From Sabethes cyaneus (Eukaryota; Arthropoda; Insecta; Diptera; Culicidae), in contig NC_071354.1 in the NCBI RefSeq assembly GCF_943734655.1, forward strand, positions 36,791,347-36,855,346: a stretch of DNA of 64,000 nt. Direction: 5' to 3'. A program made the position numbers and the translations under genes. The notes below the pieces were generated by a model. That model was given only the letters and a program-made list of their open reading frames with translations, was not told the DNA's origin and ran no database searches. Positions 61,663 to 64,000 of this stretch are shown in pieces; the first letter of the stretch is position 1; each line of letters opens with the position of its first letter.

Positions 61663-63130
61663 TCCGCTCATTTTTCTATGACGTTGCGCTTTCAGAATAT
61701 CAAATTGAACTAGCTTCAACGTTTAAAGCTAAAAACAGTTGAAGAAAAGAGGTGGTTTTATATTTTAAATAATTGTTTACATTCAAGACATCAAACTGGA
61801 CTAGGTTAAATGTTAAAACGATAAAATCGGTTGAACAAGAGGGGTGGTTTTGCACTATGGCGTACTTCCCAAGCAAAAATATAAAATTGGTATAGGTTTA
61901 AACGTCGTGAAGAATCTTCGACCTATTGGGACGGGAAGTTTCCGTCACTTTTTTGCAAAAAAACACGTTCCAACTTTGATGACGGCTTTTGCAACCAATC
62001 ATCGCTTGTCATGGCTATATGAGGTACTGAAAGGACTAACAGATCTGCGTGATTTCACGGTGTGCAGTTCGCTGTGCAGACATCGACTTGTCTCTGGCGA
62101 ATCTATAGCAATTGATGTTGAAGGATAGCGTACTGGAAGTGACCAACGAGATAGCGCAAAACCTTCCCAAATTACAGATATTGAACTTGCTAGGCTAGGC
62201 TAGTCCAATTTGATGTCCTGAAAGTAAATATTTTTTTAAAATATAAAACCAGCCCTTTACTTTAGTAGTTTAGTAGTTATTAGCATTTGAAATCTTCCAT
62301 TCAAACGTTACACTTCTATTTTCTTTTTCACAAAGTGCTACCCAGTCCCAGTATAGCAAACAAAGACGTAGTCCTACGTCAACGAAACTGAACAATTTAT
62401 ATAACGTCGGATAGATAAAATGACCAGCAATTTTATGGAGAGGTAAGAGAGCAATTTTAAGGAGTGCGTAAGAGGGGGGGGCTCCCATAGAAATGAAACA
62501 CAAATTTCCTCAAAACTCGAGAACTATTCAAGCAAATGGAACCAAATTTGGCATGTGGAGGTTTCAGAACGCACGATTTTTTTTACTTCTGTCCGGTTTC
62601 GCAAAAGCCGCTGAATATTCGGAAGTTTTATAGCACAGACATTCACATCGAAATTCACTTGGATTTAATATTTCCTAAACACGACACTATCAAAATATCT
62701 TTTTCCGTAAAGTATCTGCAAATTTTTTACGAAAATCTATGAAAAACGTGACAGTAAATTTTTTGTACCTTCCGACTTTCACCAAGTATGCAATGGAAAC
62801 CTTTCCAAGCAGTACTTTTACTTCGTGATGATTCAAACACTTCTGCTCTAAATACGCATTATGCTGGTGGTGAAGTGCGTCACAATTTAAAATTGATAAA
62901 TAACTAGCTACTGGCCTAACTGATTTCGCTACCACATACAGTCCACTACAACCAGCCGTTCGTTCAGAAGCGAACAAGACCTTTTAAACGAGAAGCAGCG
63001 AGATTGGGGCTTAGCTTTAATATCAAACAAGTTAGATTAAAACTTCGCGGTCGGTTTCTACAGTAGAAGGAGGAAGAGGCACAATTTATGTCTAAAAATA
63101 ACCCGGATTAATAAGGGGGGTTGCGCAGTC
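61663..63130 (+). other. Downstream DNA, no gene recognised
   Basis: Contains inverse copies of the tandem-repeat core near 61790-61905 and a further forward copy near 62203 (CTAGTCCAATTTGATGTCCT). Open frames at 61844-62128, 62536-62742 and 62690-62977 have no known domain. Confidence 0.4.
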
Positions 63131-63266
63131 TCCTTTTGTCCAGCGCCTCTATGGTTCAGAGGAACACGAGTATCAGCGAGCCACACGCCCTGGCGGGTGT
63201 TGTGGGTTCAAATCCCTGATTATAGCTTGGTTCGACCCATGCACCTTCCAGCATTGGACAAAAGGT
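63131..63266 (+). mobile_element. tRNA-like SINE-type element
   Basis: Bounded by inverted TCCTTTTGTCCA (63131-63142) and TGGACAAAAGG (63255-63265). Inside is ATGGTTCAGAGG (63151-63162, A-box-like) and a perfect B-box GGTTCAAATCC (63205-63215) with a matching T-arm (GTGGGTTCAAATCCCTG). No full cloverleaf, so I favour SINE or tRNA pseudogene over a working tRNA. Confidence 0.6.
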
Positions 63267-64000
63267 AGGAGTCACAACTTGTTAAGCGTAGCTACCTATT
63301 ACCCCCCTTTCCACTCTTTCCCCTCCATTCCCCAAAAAAATTTCATTACTTTCCCCTGCTGTCCCTCCATCAATTGTAGAACCATCGTTTCAAAAAAATA
63401 TTAATATCAAAATTGTGGTTTTGGGCAGATGGCTGTTCCACTCGGCCGCGTTGATAAGTAAGCCCCAACATGTATTGCTCGTTTCTTTGGTAACAAAACG
63501 CGATGCTCACTTTTTCGATAGCTTGAAATCGTCGCAGAAAGAATCTGCTTGGCTGTATGTAAGTTATAAGTATTTATTATGCTTGTCTAGCACGTAAGCT
63601 ATTGATTTACTTGACAAAATAAACGATATTCGCTCCCGCGACGATTCTGGCGACGGTTTCGCCCGCGACGGTTATAATTCATCGCGTACGAAAGGGTGGG
63701 AAATTGATAATATTCTAATTATTTGTTTCGTTCTAACTCTTCAAACACCTACTATATAATGAAAACGTTGACCGTAAAACTTTCGAATAATGTACATGGA
63801 AATTGTTGAGTTGTTGTATATGTAGGACTGATGGAAACTCAAATGATGCAACTGTACCTGATTCAAAGGACTGCTGGTGAGCTCGTTCTATTTTTATCTA
63901 TATTAATTTCATTTCATTATATATCATATTATGTATTATTTGTTGCACTCTTCGAACAAACAAACCATCACGTGAGTTAAAGCTGGTGCAGCGAAATTGA
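63267..64000 (+). other. Window end, no gene recognised
   Basis: A pyrimidine-rich tract at 63300-63375 follows the SINE-like element. CCCGCGACGATTCTGGCGACGG near 63636-63672 is a GC-rich island with a repeated GCGACG. The 60-codon frame at 63415-63597 has no known domain. Confidence 0.35.

Noticed and set aside
1..64000. CRISPR array, bacterial operon or viral genome
   Set aside because: No regularly spaced identical repeats with unique spacers and no prokaryotic gene layout; the repeated units at 9171-24211 are protein-coding exons with GT/AG introns.

Overview
The window holds the 3' two-thirds of one very large arthropod gene on the + strand: Dscam1, the hypervariable Ig-superfamily neuronal and immune receptor. 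Evidence is direct: Ig and fibronectin-III (FN3) exons in the known Dscam order, two tandem arrays of mutually exclusive exons, two alternative transmembrane exons, and a cytoplasmic tail ending in TAYDTMAV. The organism is most likely a mosquito (inference). Three constant exons (7, 8, 9) separate the exon-6 array from the Ig7 array, so the Ig7 array is exon 10, as in Anopheles; the insect ortholog best known to me (Drosophila) has two. The repeat-rich introns (non-LTR elements, MITEs, tRNA-related SINEs) suggest a culicine (Aedes/Culex-like) genome, but I cannot prove the species.

Layout. 279-2004: the last six exon-6 variants (N-terminal half of Ig3), each preceded by a short conserved intronic motif resembling a selector sequence. 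2005-7898: an intron filled with transposons, including a non-LTR retrotransposon nested in a MITE. 7899-9025: constant exons 7-9 (rest of Ig3, then Ig4, Ig5, Ig6). 9171-24211: the exon-10 array, 33 intact alternative exons each encoding a whole Ig7 domain, in recognisable subfamilies; a 2.6 kb transposon-filled gap separates variants 20 and 21. 24212-30527: a repeat-rich intron with a 1.2 kb foldback element. 30528-33417: constant exons for Ig8, Ig9, FN3-1 to -4, Ig10, FN3-5 and -6. 40395-40562 and 40712-40909: two alternative transmembrane exons. 44529-47257 and 54384-54468: cytoplasmic exons, including a proline-rich SH3-ligand segment and a duplicated PEYDDPANCA motif. 54469 onward: 3' UTR and downstream DNA with MITEs, a tandem repeat and a SINE-like element; no other host gene is recognisable.

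How it works. One exon is chosen from each array, so the gene makes thousands of receptor isoforms that differ in Ig2 (array upstream of the window), Ig3 and Ig7; isoform-specific homophilic binding gives neuronal self-avoidance and, in mosquitoes and flies, a haemocyte role (established for the family). Things that stand out: inter-exon gaps of 33-53 nt that look too short to splice, frame-checking in array 6 but not in array 10, a terminal exon open in two frames with a 58-nt cassette upstream, a candidate 12-nt in-frame microexon, and a possible relic of an FN3 exon in an intron. Most antisense open frames are shadows of Dscam1 exons or transposon fragments.
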